DNA of 64,000 nt from CAWATG01 sp963785035 (GCA_963785035.1 CAWATG010000005.1:620001-684000), one strand, 5' to 3'. Positions 17,826 to 27,390 are shown, counted from the first letter of the stretch. Program-made: numbers and translations. Notes: a model not told the origin generated them from the letters alone.

Positions 17826-19595
17826 GTGAGCATCCAGCCGAATGCCGACTCAACTGTCACCTGGGAGGACTACGCCGGTCCCCACGTCATTCCACGGCCG
17901 GCTAAGACCTTGCCCTTGCACGTCCCACTGCTTTCTCGACGCCAGCGCCTCATCCTCGACCTTCTCGCCGGAATCTGGCTCGTTGCCATCATCACGTTCT
18001 GGATCTGGTGGCTTCAGCCGGGTCATCGGGTTTCATGGGCCGGCTTGATTCTCAACAGCCTGCCGTTGTTGTGGATGTCGTGGTTCCCCATCGGAGCAGT
18101 GCTCGCCACATTGCGACTGCACGGCGTCAACCCCGCGCTTCCGCTGCCTGACGCACGTGTCGCGTTCGTCGTAACGAAGGCCCCATCGGAGCCTTGGCAC
18201 CTCGTTCAACACACGTTGGAGGCAATGCTCGAACAGCGAATGCCGACCTCTGCCCGCCCCTATGACGTCTGGCTCTGCGACGAGGACCCGGCACAGGACA
18301 CCTATGCGTGGTGTGCGAACCACGGCGTTCGCATCTCAACACGCCGAGGCGTAACCGAATACCACAGACCCGACTGGCCCCGGCGGACGAAATGCAAAGA
18401 GGGAAACCTCGCCTACTTCTATGACCGATGGGGCTATGACAACTACGACATCGTCGTGCAGTTGGATGCCGACCACGTCCCCGCACCGACCTACCTCGCT
18501 GAGATGGTCCGCCCGTTCGCGAATTCGTCAGTGGGTTACGTGGCTGCACCGAGCGTGTGCGATTCCAACGCAGGCGAGTCTTGGTCGGCCCGGGGTCGGC
18601 TCTATCGCGAAGCGGCGTTTCATGGCCCCACCCAAGCCGGGCACCACCTTGGCGGTGCGCCGGTGTGTATCGGGTCACACTACGCGGTTCGCACTGCCGC
18701 CTTGCGTGAGGCGGGCGGAATCGGACCCGAACTCGCCGAGGATTTCACGACAACCTTGCTGATGTCCTCGGCTGGGTGGGATGGAGCGTTTGCCCTCGAT
18801 GCCGAAGCGCACGGCGAAGGTCCGCCGACGCTTGGCGCGATGCTCACGCAAGAGTTCCAGTGGTCGCGCAGCCTCATGACCGCGCTGATCGACCTGTTCC
18901 CGACGGCATGGCGCCGGCTCGGATGGCGCCGCCGGCTGCGGTTCTCCTACGCCCTGGTCTACTACCCGATGTCCGTCACGGTGTTGGGCGTCGGCGTCCT
19001 ACTGCCACCGATTGCCTGCGCCTTCGGCGTGACTTGGGTACGAGTGAACTACGTGGAATTCGTTGCACATTGGTGGGCGATCTCTGCCCCGCTTCTGGCA
19101 CTGAACCTGCTCCTGCGAAAGTGGAAGCTGTTCCGACCCAAGGATTCCAAAATTCTGTCTTGGGAAGTCGCCCTTTACACATTGGTGCGCTGGCCGTTCA
19201 ACGCGTGGGGAGTTGCTGCAGCACTGCGACAGAAGTTCGCTCCACGCACGGTCGTTTTCAAGGTCACCCCAAAAGGAAGTTCGGGAGTGGAGCCGCTTCG
19301 GGCGTCCCAGCTTGGTCCCTTCCTGGCAATCGGTTGGATTGGAATAGCAGCAGCCGCCTTCAGTCTCGCCAATGACAATTCCCGCGGTTACGCCCTGCTC
19401 TCGATGCTGAGTGCCACGTCGTACATCACCGTCGCCGCGGCACTGATCGGACTTCACGTCAGCGAGGCAAGTCGCCACCACGCAATTCCACGTGCAGACC
19501 TGTGGGCAAGCGTCGGAGCACACATTGTCGGCGTTGCCTTACTCGCAGCTGTTGGTGCCGTTGTCTTGGTGCGGCTGGTGCTGTCGCTCCTGTGA
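17826..19595 (+). CDS. Cellulose-synthase-like family 2 glycosyltransferase
   Basis: A 589-residue processive membrane GT. Two N-terminal helices (LILDLLAGIWLVAIITFWIW and the next) precede the catalytic domain. VQLDADHVP holds the DxD, AEDFTTTL the conserved ED general-base region and QEFQWSRS the Q(Q/R)xRW-like motif, here QFQWSRS. Several C-terminal helices would form the pore. It polymerises a beta-linked polysaccharide from a nucleotide sugar and exports it. No PilZ domain is seen. GTG 17826 is used. Its position after ugd and the decarboxylase supports an exopolysaccharide role. Confidence 0.85.
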   Translation: MSIQPNADSTVTWEDYAGPHVIPRPAKTLPLHVPLLSRRQRLILDLLAGIWLVAIITFWIWWLQPGHRVSWAGLILNSLPLLWMSWFPIGAVLATLRLHGVNPALPLPDARVAFVVTKAPSEPWHLVQHTLEAMLEQRMPTSARPYDVWLCDEDPAQDTYAWCANHGVRISTRRGVTEYHRPDWPRRTKCKEGNLAYFYDRWGYDNYDIVVQLDADHVPAPTYLAEMVRPFANSSVGYVAAPSVCDSNAGESWSARGRLYREAAFHGPTQAGHHLGGAPVCIGSHYAVRTAALREAGGIGPELAEDFTTTLLMSSAGWDGAFALDAEAHGEGPPTLGAMLTQEFQWSRSLMTALIDLFPTAWRRLGWRRRLRFSYALVYYPMSVTVLGVGVLLPPIACAFGVTWVRVNYVEFVAHWWAISAPLLALNLLLRKWKLFRPKDSKILSWEVALYTLVRWPFNAWGVAAALRQKFAPRTVVFKVTPKGSSGVEPLRASQLGPFLAIGWIGIAAAAFSLANDNSRGYALLSMLSATSYITVAAALIGLHVSEASRHHAIPRADLWASVGAHIVGVALLAAVGAVVLVRLVLSLL

Positions 19596-19644
19596 GACAG
19601 CTGCAACCAACGTGCACGTGCACGTGCCCTAGCATCGCCGGACT

Positions 19645-20556
19645 ATGCCAGCCCGCGCACCGTTCCTCGTAACAGGCGTGGTGGCGCTGACCGTTGCCCT
19701 AGGGGCTTGGCTCGTCAACGCCGATCGTTCGTCATCGTCCGAGCCGAAGCCCACAGGAACAACGATGTCGCACAGCACAGGGCCGACGCCTGCGAGTCCA
19801 AGCATCGCTTCCGTATGGCGAGGAGCCGGCCTCGTGAGTCTGCCCGAAGCCTGCGCCGATATCGGCAAGCTCGGCCTCTCGTGGTACTACAACTGGTGGA
19901 CTGACCCCCAGTGCCCGGACACCCAAGTTCCCTTCGTGCCAATGGTCTGGGGCGACTGGTGCATCGGCGCAGCCGACTGTCCGCCGCTCCCCGCGCAGCT
20001 CAAGGGCTCACGCGATGAGCCGCTGCTCGGGTTCAACGAACCCGACAACGCAGAGCAGTCCAATATGACAGTCGAGCGGGCGCTGCAACTGTGGCCGGCT
20101 CTCGAAGCAACCGGACGACGTCTCGGCAGCCCGGCGGTCAGTTTCGACGACGGCGGCATCGCGTGGCTTGATGCCTTCATGACCGGTGCGCGCAAGGCAC
20201 GCTTGAGGGTCGATTTTCTTGCGATCCACTGGTACGGCGACTGTACGAAACCGAACACGCTCGCCGAGTACCTGCAGTACCTGCGGAAACACGGGCTCCC
20301 GTTCTGGGTGACCGAGATTTCGTGTTACTACCAGTCTCTCGAAGCCAACGTCCGCCTCGCAGAACAGCTTGGCGCCATGCTCGCACCGTTCCTAGATGTC
20401 GAGCGGGTGGCATGGTTCACGAACCGGCCATATCCAGACGGCTACGAGTTCACGGGGCTTCTCGACCAGTCCGGCGCACTCACGCCCATCGGCGAGAAAT
20501 ACGCAGCGCTGCCCGCTTACCGAGACCAGGCAGGACGCCTCGTTCGCGAACCCTGA
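19645..20556 (+). CDS. Exported glycosyl hydrolase, GH128-like (Asl1-like catalytic core)
   Basis: A 303-residue protein with an N-terminal membrane anchor or signal (VTGVVALTVALGAWLVN) and a TIM-barrel core. GFNEPDNAEQSNM carries the expected acid/base glutamate and FWVTEISCYYQ the nucleophile glutamate; WYYNWW and HWYGDC are also family features. GH128 enzymes cleave beta-1,3-glucans. It may trim or release the polymer made by the GT2 upstream. Between the two genes lies the short palindrome GTGCACGTGCAC. Confidence 0.8.
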   Translation: MPARAPFLVTGVVALTVALGAWLVNADRSSSSEPKPTGTTMSHSTGPTPASPSIASVWRGAGLVSLPEACADIGKLGLSWYYNWWTDPQCPDTQVPFVPMVWGDWCIGAADCPPLPAQLKGSRDEPLLGFNEPDNAEQSNMTVERALQLWPALEATGRRLGSPAVSFDDGGIAWLDAFMTGARKARLRVDFLAIHWYGDCTKPNTLAEYLQYLRKHGLPFWVTEISCYYQSLEANVRLAEQLGAMLAPFLDVERVAWFTNRPYPDGYEFTGLLDQSGALTPIGEKYAALPAYRDQAGRLVREP

Positions 20557-20640
20557 GATGCGCACGGGAAACCGAACCGCGTGATGAAGCGCCGAGCGCC
20601 CGGAGCTGCCCTCATCACCCTTCACGCGTCTGAAACATTC

Positions 20641-20701
20641 CTGACATGAACAGGTCGTAGCTTAGGCTTTACTCGTGAAGCGGGGTCGATAAATCACCCC
20701 G
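20641..20701 (+). promoter_or_regulatory. Candidate promoter and leader hairpin of the type III glutamine synthetase
   Basis: CTGACA (20641-20646) and TAGGCT (20663-20668) are spaced 16 bp apart and could be -35 and -10. The leader then has CGGGGT (20681-20686) facing ACCCCG (20696-20701), a 6-bp stem with a 9-nt loop, before the AAGGAG ribosome site at about 20727. No known riboswitch is recognised. Confidence 0.4.
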
Positions 20702-20738
20702 GTTGGCCGGATATTGGTCTTATCTGAAGGAGCGATTG

Positions 20739-22913
20739 ATGAGTGGGAACACGTCTCGGCTCGCTGCAATCCAGGCGGTCATCGGCCACCAAGCGCCAAC
20801 GGCGTTTTTTTCACCTGCTGATACCCCCGGGGAGATCTTCGGGTCGAACGTCTTCAGCAAGACCGTCATGCAGCACCGCCTACCCAAGCCGGTCTTCAAA
20901 TCGTTGGTCGCGACAATCGAGGACGGGAAACCGCTCGACCCTGCCGTTGCCGATGTCGTCGCCACGGCAATGAAGGACTGGGCCGTCGAGAAGGGCGCAA
21001 CTCACTACGCACACGTGTTCTTTCCTCTGACCGGCCTCACCGCCGAGAAGCACGACAGCTTCCTGGAGCCGGTCCCGGATGGCTCCTCAATTGCCGAGTT
21101 CAGTGGCAAGACGCTGACCCAGGGCGAACCTGACGCTTCGAGCTTCCCGAACGGCGGACTCCGCGCAACCTTCGAGGCGCGTGGCTACACGGGCTGGGAT
21201 GCCACGAGTCCGGCGTACATCCTCGAGAATCCAAATGGCAACACGCTCTGCATCCCAACGGTCTTCGTCTCGATGACCGGCGAAGCCCTCGACTACAAGA
21301 CCCCGCTGCTGCGCTCCCAGCAAGCGATGGCCGCACAAGCCGACCGCGTGCTCCGACTCTTCGGACACAAGGCGCCCTCCAAGGTTGTGTCTTTCGCCGG
21401 TGCCGAACAGGAGTACTTCCTGATCGACCGGGCCTTCTTCCTCGCCCGCCCGGATCTCCTCAACGCTGGAAGGACCCTCTTCGGCGCCAGGTCGCCCAAG
21501 GGCCAGGAGTTCGATGACCACTACTTCGGCGCTATTCCCGAGCGCGTCCTGGCCTGCATGTTCGATGCCGAACGCGAAATGTTCAAACTCGGCATCCCCG
21601 CAAAGACCCGCCACAACGAGGTGGCTCCGAGCCAGTTCGAAATCGCTCCGATGTTCGAGCCGTCCAATGTTGCGTGTGACCACCAGCAATTGTTGATGGT
21701 CACGCTCAAGCGTGTTGCGCAGAAACACGGCATGGCGTGCCTCTTCCACGAGAAGCCATTTGCCGGAATCAACGGATCCGGCAAGCACATCAACTTCTCG
21801 CTCGGCAACGCAACGGAAGGGAACCTGCTCCTGCCTGGGGACACACCCCATGACAACGCGCAGTTCCTTGTGTTCTGCGCCGCGGTCATCCGGGCTGTCC
21901 ACAAGTACGGAGGCCTCCTGCGAGCGGCGGTCGCGTCGGCAAGTAACGATCATCGCCTTGGTGCCAATGAAGCACCCCCTGCGATCCTTTCGATCTTCCT
22001 CGGCGATCAACTCACCGACGTCTTCGACCAAATCGCCAAGGGTGGCGCGACGACTTCCAAGGAGAAGGGTTCGCTCACGATCGGGGTCGATACGCTGCCG
22101 GTTCTTCCCACAGACCCAGGTGACCGCAACCGCACCAGCCCATTTGCGTTCACGGGCAACCGCTTCGAGTTCCGCGCCGCCGGTTCGATGCAGTCTGTTG
22201 CCGGGCCCTTGGTGACGATCAACACGATCATCGCAGAGGCACTCGATTATCTGGCGACAGAGATCGAGAAGCTGACCTCGGAGAACATGAACTTCAACGC
22301 TGCAATCCAGAAGGTTCTTGAGACGGTCATCACGAACCACGGAAGCGTTGTCTTCAACGGCGACGGCTATACCGACGAATGGAAACGCGAAGCGGAAGCA
22401 CGCGGGTTGCTGAACCTGGTGACATCCGTCGATGCGCTTCCCCAACTCATCACGCCAGAGGCCATCGAACTCTTCAGCACCTATGGTGTGTTCAACGAGC
22501 GAGAAATGCACAGCCGTTACGAGATCGCTCTGGAGCAGTACGTACTCAGCATCGGTGTCGAAGCCCGACTGGCGTACGAGATCGCCACAACTGTCGTCCT
22601 GCCGGCAGCGACCCGTTACCAGACTGAGCTCGCAACGAATGTTGCGGCACTGCGTGCCGTCGCTTGCGAGGCCGACGATGAAAGTCTCGTCGAGCTCTCC
22701 ACTGCGATCCAGGGCCTTCGTCGGGGCATCGCCACGTTGCGGGCGGAGCTCGCGCACCACGAGGATTCCATCGAGGCGGAAGCCACGCACGCCTGTCAGA
22801 AGCTGCTTCCCGCTATGACTGCCGTGCGCACCGCGGCCGACGAGCTCGAGACCCTGGTGGCTGATGACCTGTGGCCCCTCGCGACCTACCAGGAAATGCT
22901 CTTCATGCTGTAG
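20739..22913 (+). CDS. glnN: Glutamine synthetase type III
   Basis: A 724-residue enzyme joining glutamate and ammonia to glutamine with ATP. Size and order match GSIII: an N-terminal domain with SNVFSKTVMQHRLPK, HVFFPLTG and TAEKHDSF; the catalytic part GAEQEYFLID; RHNEVAPSQFEIAP; GSGKHINFSLG; ASNDHRLGANEAPPAI; and the GNRFEFRAAGS C-terminal motif. ATG 20739 has AAGGAG upstream; an in-frame ATG at 20703 lacks one. It stands alone, with its own likely promoter and a strong terminator. Type III is less common than type I in Actinobacteria. Confidence 0.93.
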   Translation: MSGNTSRLAAIQAVIGHQAPTAFFSPADTPGEIFGSNVFSKTVMQHRLPKPVFKSLVATIEDGKPLDPAVADVVATAMKDWAVEKGATHYAHVFFPLTGLTAEKHDSFLEPVPDGSSIAEFSGKTLTQGEPDASSFPNGGLRATFEARGYTGWDATSPAYILENPNGNTLCIPTVFVSMTGEALDYKTPLLRSQQAMAAQADRVLRLFGHKAPSKVVSFAGAEQEYFLIDRAFFLARPDLLNAGRTLFGARSPKGQEFDDHYFGAIPERVLACMFDAEREMFKLGIPAKTRHNEVAPSQFEIAPMFEPSNVACDHQQLLMVTLKRVAQKHGMACLFHEKPFAGINGSGKHINFSLGNATEGNLLLPGDTPHDNAQFLVFCAAVIRAVHKYGGLLRAAVASASNDHRLGANEAPPAILSIFLGDQLTDVFDQIAKGGATTSKEKGSLTIGVDTLPVLPTDPGDRNRTSPFAFTGNRFEFRAAGSMQSVAGPLVTINTIIAEALDYLATEIEKLTSENMNFNAAIQKVLETVITNHGSVVFNGDGYTDEWKREAEARGLLNLVTSVDALPQLITPEAIELFSTYGVFNEREMHSRYEIALEQYVLSIGVEARLAYEIATTVVLPAATRYQTELATNVAALRAVACEADDESLVELSTAIQGLRRGIATLRAELAHHEDSIEAEATHACQKLLPAMTAVRTAADELETLVADDLWPLATYQEMLFML

Positions 22914-22918
22914 CCGGC

Positions 22919-22956
22919 AACGGCGGATGGCAGGTAACAGCCAGCCGTCCGCCGTT
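22919..22956 (+). terminator. Hairpin terminator after glutamine synthetase
   Basis: AACGGCGGATGGC (22919-22931) pairs with GCCGTCCGCCGTT (22944-22956), a 13-bp stem with one G-T wobble and a 12-nt loop. It starts 5 nt after the stop codon. No long T tract follows. Confidence 0.7.
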
Positions 22957-23061
22957 GTACCGCTCTGAGCCTCGCTCTCCTGCGTGGGGCATCGACGCCA
23001 ATCGTCGCTAGAGTGCTGGTTTTTGGCCGCCGGCATTCCCGGCGAATCTCTAGGAGGATCG

Positions 23062-23883
23062 ATGGGCGCCGCTGATTTCGGATACAAGGGCAAGCGCGTG
23101 CTGATTGTCGGCGGAGCGAGCGGCATGGGTGCCGCAGCGGCCAAGGTGGCTGCTGACCTCGGTGCTGACATCATCGTGATGGATGTCGCCGAAGTGACGT
23201 TTCCCGCTGCCCAGGTCATCAAGGTCGACCTCCGTGACAAGGAGAGCGTCAACGCCGCCTGTGACGCGATCACAGGTCCGATTGACGCGGTCTTCTCGTG
23301 CGCCGGCGTTGCCGACGGGACCAACGGCCTCATGTTGATCAACTACATCTCACAGCGCCACATCATCGATCGTCTGATCAACACGGGCGTTGTGGGACGC
23401 GGCGCTGCCATCGTCATGATCTCGTCAGTTGCCGGACTCGGCTGGCAACCAAACCTCGCACAAATGCTCGAGGTCATCGGAGCCTCCGACTGGGAATCCT
23501 GTGTTGCGTGGCTCGACGCCAACCCCGGCAACGACCATTACCTCTTCTCGAAAATGGCTATCAACACCTATGTCAGCCACGAGGCGTTCGCGCTCTCCCA
23601 GAAGGGCATCCGTATCAACGCCATCCTTCCGGGCCCCACCGACACGCCGCTCGCGCGGGCGAACGCCGACACATGGTTGACCTTCGGCGAAGAGTTCCGT
23701 AAGGCAGCCAGTGTCGAGACACTCGTGCCTGAGCAGATCGCAAACACCCTGGCCTTCCTCTGCAGTGATGCTGCGAGCGGCGTGAACGGCATCATCATGA
23801 TCGTTGACGGCGGTCACGTATCGTCGGCCATCACGGGTTCGTTCGACGAGCCGTTGGTCAAACTCCTGATGGGCATTGCCTAA
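23062..23883 (+). CDS. SDR family NAD(P)-dependent oxidoreductase
   Basis: A 273-residue classical short-chain dehydrogenase. GGASGMGAA replaces the usual TGxxxGxG loop, CAGVAD is the NAG-like strand, ISSVAG carries the catalytic serine and YLFSK the YxxxK pair. The long insertion between serine and tyrosine resembles 3-alpha-hydroxysteroid or coniferyl-alcohol dehydrogenase subfamilies. ATG 23062 has AGGAGG directly upstream. The substrate is unknown and the neighbours give no pathway. Confidence 0.85.
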   Translation: MGAADFGYKGKRVLIVGGASGMGAAAAKVAADLGADIIVMDVAEVTFPAAQVIKVDLRDKESVNAACDAITGPIDAVFSCAGVADGTNGLMLINYISQRHIIDRLINTGVVGRGAAIVMISSVAGLGWQPNLAQMLEVIGASDWESCVAWLDANPGNDHYLFSKMAINTYVSHEAFALSQKGIRINAILPGPTDTPLARANADTWLTFGEEFRKAASVETLVPEQIANTLAFLCSDAASGVNGIIMIVDGGHVSSAITGSFDEPLVKLLMGIA

Positions 23884-23906
23884 TCCCCTTCTCCACCACA
23901 CCTCCC

Positions 23907-24989
23907 GTGTCGGGGAGCGGTGACCCGAGCAACACCGCCGAGGTCACCGCTCCTGCCCGGCTGCCGCCAACAACGCCGCCACGACGCAGTCCACCGCAAC
24001 GTCTCGGATCGACCGACCGAACGGGCACGCGGGCACTAGCGTCGTCGCTCGCAACCATCGTTGGCTGGGCCGCCACCAGCACGTTGGCCGCCCTTGGGGC
24101 CTTCAACCTTCTCTCCGGAGACCAAAACCGCGCGACGATTCTCGTCGGCGCACTGACGATGTGGCTCTACCTGCCCATCTACCCCGTGCTCCTTGTTGCT
24201 GCCCTCGCGCGCAAATGGCGCCTGAGCGGTGCGGCAGCGATCGTCGCCCTGTGTCATCTCGTCTGGGTCATCCCATCATTCTTGGGTGGCGAAGGAATTC
24301 CCGCCGCCGCTCGGCATTCGCCCCGGTTCACCATGGTGAGTGCCAATGTCCTCTTCAGGAACACGGAGTCCCGTCACCTCGTGGGCGAGTTGAAGGAGGC
24401 CGCTCCCGATGTCCTCAACCTCCAGGAAGTCACCGATGCGTTCGTGCAAGCGCTCCGCGAGGCGGGCCTTTTCAAACGGTATCCCTACCGGCTCATCGCC
24501 ACCGATGCCGGTGCAGGTGGCACGGCGATCCTTTCGCGGTTTCCGCTGACCGAAACGGCAACCCTGGACGTCATGAACTCGAAGATGGTGCGGGCAACCG
24601 TCAGGATCGGGACGAAGGCCGTGCGCCTCGTGGCTGTCCATCCATTGGCCCCGAAGCGCTACCACGTCTGGAAGGCCCAACGAGACGCTCTCCAGCGTGT
24701 GCTCGCCGAGGAACGCACCCGATACCCGTCAATGGTGGTCGCTGGCGACTTCAACTCCACGCAGTTCAACAGCTGGTTGGACGACCTCGAGACACTCGGT
24801 TTTCGCAGCGCACATGAGCTCCGCGGACGCGGTTACGCAACGACATGGCCAAACGGGCGCGAGCGGTTCCCCCCGATACGAATTGACCACGTGCTCGTTT
24901 CAAAACCGGTTGTGCCACTGTTCATACGCGAGGGTCGCGGCCAAGGCTCCGACCACCGACCTCTCATGACGGAACTCGCCGTCCTCTAA
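23907..24989 (+). CDS. Membrane-anchored endonuclease/exonuclease/phosphatase family protein
   Basis: A 360-residue protein from GTG 23907. A proline-rich start is followed by three membrane helices (about residues 45-125) and a C-terminal EEP domain outside the membrane. Metal and catalytic residues are visible in SANVLF, NLQEV, the histidine in AVHPLAP, AGDFNST and GSDHRPLM. The domain hydrolyses phosphodiester or phosphomonoester bonds; membrane-anchored actinobacterial versions have unknown substrates. It ends 4 bp inside the convergent small gene at 24986. Confidence 0.82.
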   Translation: MSGSGDPSNTAEVTAPARLPPTTPPRRSPPQRLGSTDRTGTRALASSLATIVGWAATSTLAALGAFNLLSGDQNRATILVGALTMWLYLPIYPVLLVAALARKWRLSGAAAIVALCHLVWVIPSFLGGEGIPAAARHSPRFTMVSANVLFRNTESRHLVGELKEAAPDVLNLQEVTDAFVQALREAGLFKRYPYRLIATDAGAGGTAILSRFPLTETATLDVMNSKMVRATVRIGTKAVRLVAVHPLAPKRYHVWKAQRDALQRVLAEERTRYPSMVVAGDFNSTQFNSWLDDLETLGFRSAHELRGRGYATTWPNGRERFPPIRIDHVLVSKPVVPLFIREGRGQGSDHRPLMTELAVL

Positions 24990-25231
24990 CTCGAAACGAG
25001 TGCAGCAAGGCCCGCTACCAGCATGACAAGACCAATCGCCGCATAGGCAACCGTCCTCAAAACTGGAGCTTGGACCAACTCGCCGGTCTCGGACACCGCA
25101 CGCGCCCTGGATGAACCCGACTCCTGCGCAGCATCACGTCGCCGCCGAAACAGGGCCAACGCGTTGCCCACGAACAGCGCGCCGCCGATCGCTGCGATCA
25201 TCTCCCGCAGTACCTGGTCGTAGAAGTTCAT
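24986..25231 (-). CDS. Small membrane protein, unknown function
   Basis: An 81-residue protein with two predicted helices (AAIGGALFVGNALALF and VAYAAIGLVMLVAGLAALV) and a charged linker RRRRDAAQE between them. It is convergent with, and overlaps by 4 bp, the EEP gene, and is divergent from nucS. The hydrophobic pattern and good start support a real gene. No family is recognised. Confidence 0.6.
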   Translation of the reverse strand: MNFYDQVLREMIAAIGGALFVGNALALFRRRRDAAQESGSSRARAVSETGELVQAPVLRTVAYAAIGLVMLVAGLAALVSS

Positions 25232-25314
25232 TTCCCAGAGCGTACTTCCCGAAACTGTGACCTTGGCAGCCGCACGGTAGGTGGGACCGGCCGGGGACGT
25301 GATACAACGCGGAC

Positions 25315-25974
25315 ATGCGACTTATCGTGGCCACATGTTCGGTCGAGTACTCCGGTCGACTCGGAGCTCGGCTGAGCAGCGCTGTGCGACTCCTCATGCT
25401 CAAGAACGATGGATCAATCGCCATTCACTCCGACGCGAAGGCCTACAAGCCCCTGAACTGGATGAACCCACCGTGCACCATCGTCGACGCGGGTAACAGC
25501 ATCACCGCTGAGTCACCCAAAGGTGAGATCCTGACGATCACCCTCGAAGAGATCCACAGCGACCAACTCTTCGAGATGGGCATTGATCCGGGGCTGGAGA
25601 AGGACGGCGTCGAAGCCGAGCTACAGGAACTCATTGCGGCTCGCGTCGAGGCGCTGCGCCACGACCTCGAACTGATCCGTCGCGAATACCCAACCGATAT
25701 CGGGCCTGTTGATCTTCTCTGTCAGGACGGCGAGGGCCATGCCGTCGTCGTCGAGATCAAACGCATCGGCGAGATTGCAGGTGTCGAACAACTCCTGCGC
25801 TACCAGGAACGCCTCGATCTCGACTCCCGGCTCGCGCCGACGTCGGCAATGTTCGTCGCGACGCGGATCAAGCCGCAGGCTCGCGTCTTTGCCGAGTCAC
25901 GTGGCATCACCTGCGTCGAACTCGACCTCGACGAACTCCGCGGTACCACCTCGAACGTCCTCAAGCTCTTTTGA
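25315..25974 (+). CDS. nucS: Endonuclease NucS
   Basis: A 219-residue NucS/EndoMS, the mismatch-specific endonuclease that replaces MutS/MutL in most Actinobacteria. MRLIVATCSVEYSGRLGARL is the typical N-terminus. The nuclease core shows GPVDLLCQD, VVVEIKRIG (D-ExK active site) and QLLRYQERL. The C-terminal tail normally binds the beta clamp; here it ends NVLKLF. ATG 25315 follows closely on a TACAAC -10-like box, so the transcript may be nearly leaderless. Confidence 0.93.
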   Translation: MRLIVATCSVEYSGRLGARLSSAVRLLMLKNDGSIAIHSDAKAYKPLNWMNPPCTIVDAGNSITAESPKGEILTITLEEIHSDQLFEMGIDPGLEKDGVEAELQELIAARVEALRHDLELIRREYPTDIGPVDLLCQDGEGHAVVVEIKRIGEIAGVEQLLRYQERLDLDSRLAPTSAMFVATRIKPQARVFAESRGITCVELDLDELRGTTSNVLKLF

Positions 25975-26025
25975 CGGACATTGCAACGAGGGGTCTGCCC
26001 GGCACGAACCCAGGTCGTTCAGTTA

Positions 26026-27390
26026 TCAGCTCGCCAGGTTGGCGAACTTCGTCTGATGTTCCAAGAACGCCAGTCGTATGGTGCCGGTCGGACCGTTTCG
26101 GTTCTTGGCAACGATGATCTCCGCAGTGCCCTTTGCGTCGGACTCCTGGTTGTAAAACGAGTCGCGATAGATGAACATCACAACGTCTGCGTCCTGTTCG
26201 ATCGATCCGGACTCTCGAAGGTCGGCGAGCATGGGGCGCTTGTCCTGGCGGTACTCGAGTGAGCGGTTCAGCTGCGAGAGTGCGACAACCGGACATTCGA
26301 GTTCGCGGGCCAGGATCTTCAGCCCACGCGACATCTCCGATACTTCGACCTGACGGTTCTCTGCGTGGCGCGATGCGCTCATCAGTTGGAGGTAGTCGAC
26401 GACGACCAAACCGAGGTCTCCATGCTTCTGCTTGATTCGGCGCGCCTTTGCCCGCATCTCCATCACGGTGCAATGTGCACTGTCGTCGATGTGAAAACGG
26501 GCCTTACCGAGGCGGCCGACGGCGTGCGAGAGGTTGGACCAGTCCTGATCATCGAGCCGGCCGGTCCAGAGCTTCGTCGCATCCACACCGCCCTCGGCGG
26601 CAAGCATGCGCTTCGTGAGTTCGAGATGGCCCATTTCCATAGAGAAAAACAGAACGGGTAACTCCGAATTCATGGCGACGTGCGCTGCAGCACCAAGCGC
26701 GAACGACGTCTTCCCTTGACCCGGTCGCGCTGCGACGATATTGAGCGTGTTCTTCTGGAAGCCCAGCAGCAGTTCATCGAGATCCTTGAATCCCGTAGCG
26801 CTACCGGTCACATGGTCGGGATCAAGTCCGTACAACTGCTCGAGGTGATCCAACGTCGTCTGGAGAGACGTGTTCATCTCAACCATCGTGTCGGAAACTC
26901 GGTGCTGTGCGACCTCGAAAACGAGGGACTCGGCGCGGTCGAGCGTTTCGGTGACGTCGTCAGCAGATTCGTACCCCATCTCGGCGATATCTCCGCCGAC
27001 GGCAATCAGACGACGAAGTACCGCCAACTCCGAAACGATCTGCGCGTAGTGGCCGGCATTCGCCGAGGCAGGGGTGCGTGCCTGCATCCGCAACAAAATC
27101 GCCTTACCGCCGATCGGCTCCAACAGTCCAACTCGTCGTAACTCTTCAGCGACAGAGACCGGGTCGGCGGGCTCGCCCTTGCCGTGCAGCGCCATGATCG
27201 CGTCAAAAACGTGTCCATGAGCCGGTTTGTAGAAGTCCGCAGCCGAGACCCGCGATTCCGTTGACATCGAGATCGCGTCACGGGACAGCAACATGGCGCC
27301 GAGCAGCGACTCCTCGGCCTCGATGTTGTGCGGTGGTACTCGACCAACGCCGGTCGCCGGTCGCCGCACCTCTTCGATTGACTGCACCAC
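26026..27390 (-). CDS. dnaB: Replicative DNA helicase DnaB
   Basis: A hexameric 5'-3' helicase of about 454 residues. The N-terminal domain (VPPHNIEAEESLLGAMLL) precedes the RecA-like motor: ARPGQGKTSFALG (Walker A), LPVLFFSMEM, VVVDYLQLM (Walker B), VALSQLNRSLE and DLRESGSIEQDADVV with the arginine finger region. GTG 27390 is chosen since GGAG lies 6 nt upstream; the open frame continues to 27510. It lies downstream of rplI, separated by a terminator and DnaA-box-like sites, so it probably has its own promoter. Confidence 0.93.
   Translation of the reverse strand: MVQSIEEVRRPATGVGRVPPHNIEAEESLLGAMLLSRDAISMSTESRVSAADFYKPAHGHVFDAIMALHGKGEPADPVSVAEELRRVGLLEPIGGKAILLRMQARTPASANAGHYAQIVSELAVLRRLIAVGGDIAEMGYESADDVTETLDRAESLVFEVAQHRVSDTMVEMNTSLQTTLDHLEQLYGLDPDHVTGSATGFKDLDELLLGFQKNTLNIVAARPGQGKTSFALGAAAHVAMNSELPVLFFSMEMGHLELTKRMLAAEGGVDATKLWTGRLDDQDWSNLSHAVGRLGKARFHIDDSAHCTVMEMRAKARRIKQKHGDLGLVVVDYLQLMSASRHAENRQVEVSEMSRGLKILARELECPVVALSQLNRSLEYRQDKRPMLADLRESGSIEQDADVVMFIYRDSFYNQESDAKGTAEIIVAKNRNGPTGTIRLAFLEHQTKFANLAS

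Noticed and set aside
19610..19628. CGTGCACGTGCACGTG palindromic repeat
   Set aside because: Short and simple; could be an operator but nothing else supports it.
21087..23342. 751-codon open frame antisense to glnN
   Set aside because: It mirrors the GC-rich third-position pattern of glnN, covers the glnN terminator and shows no family motif.
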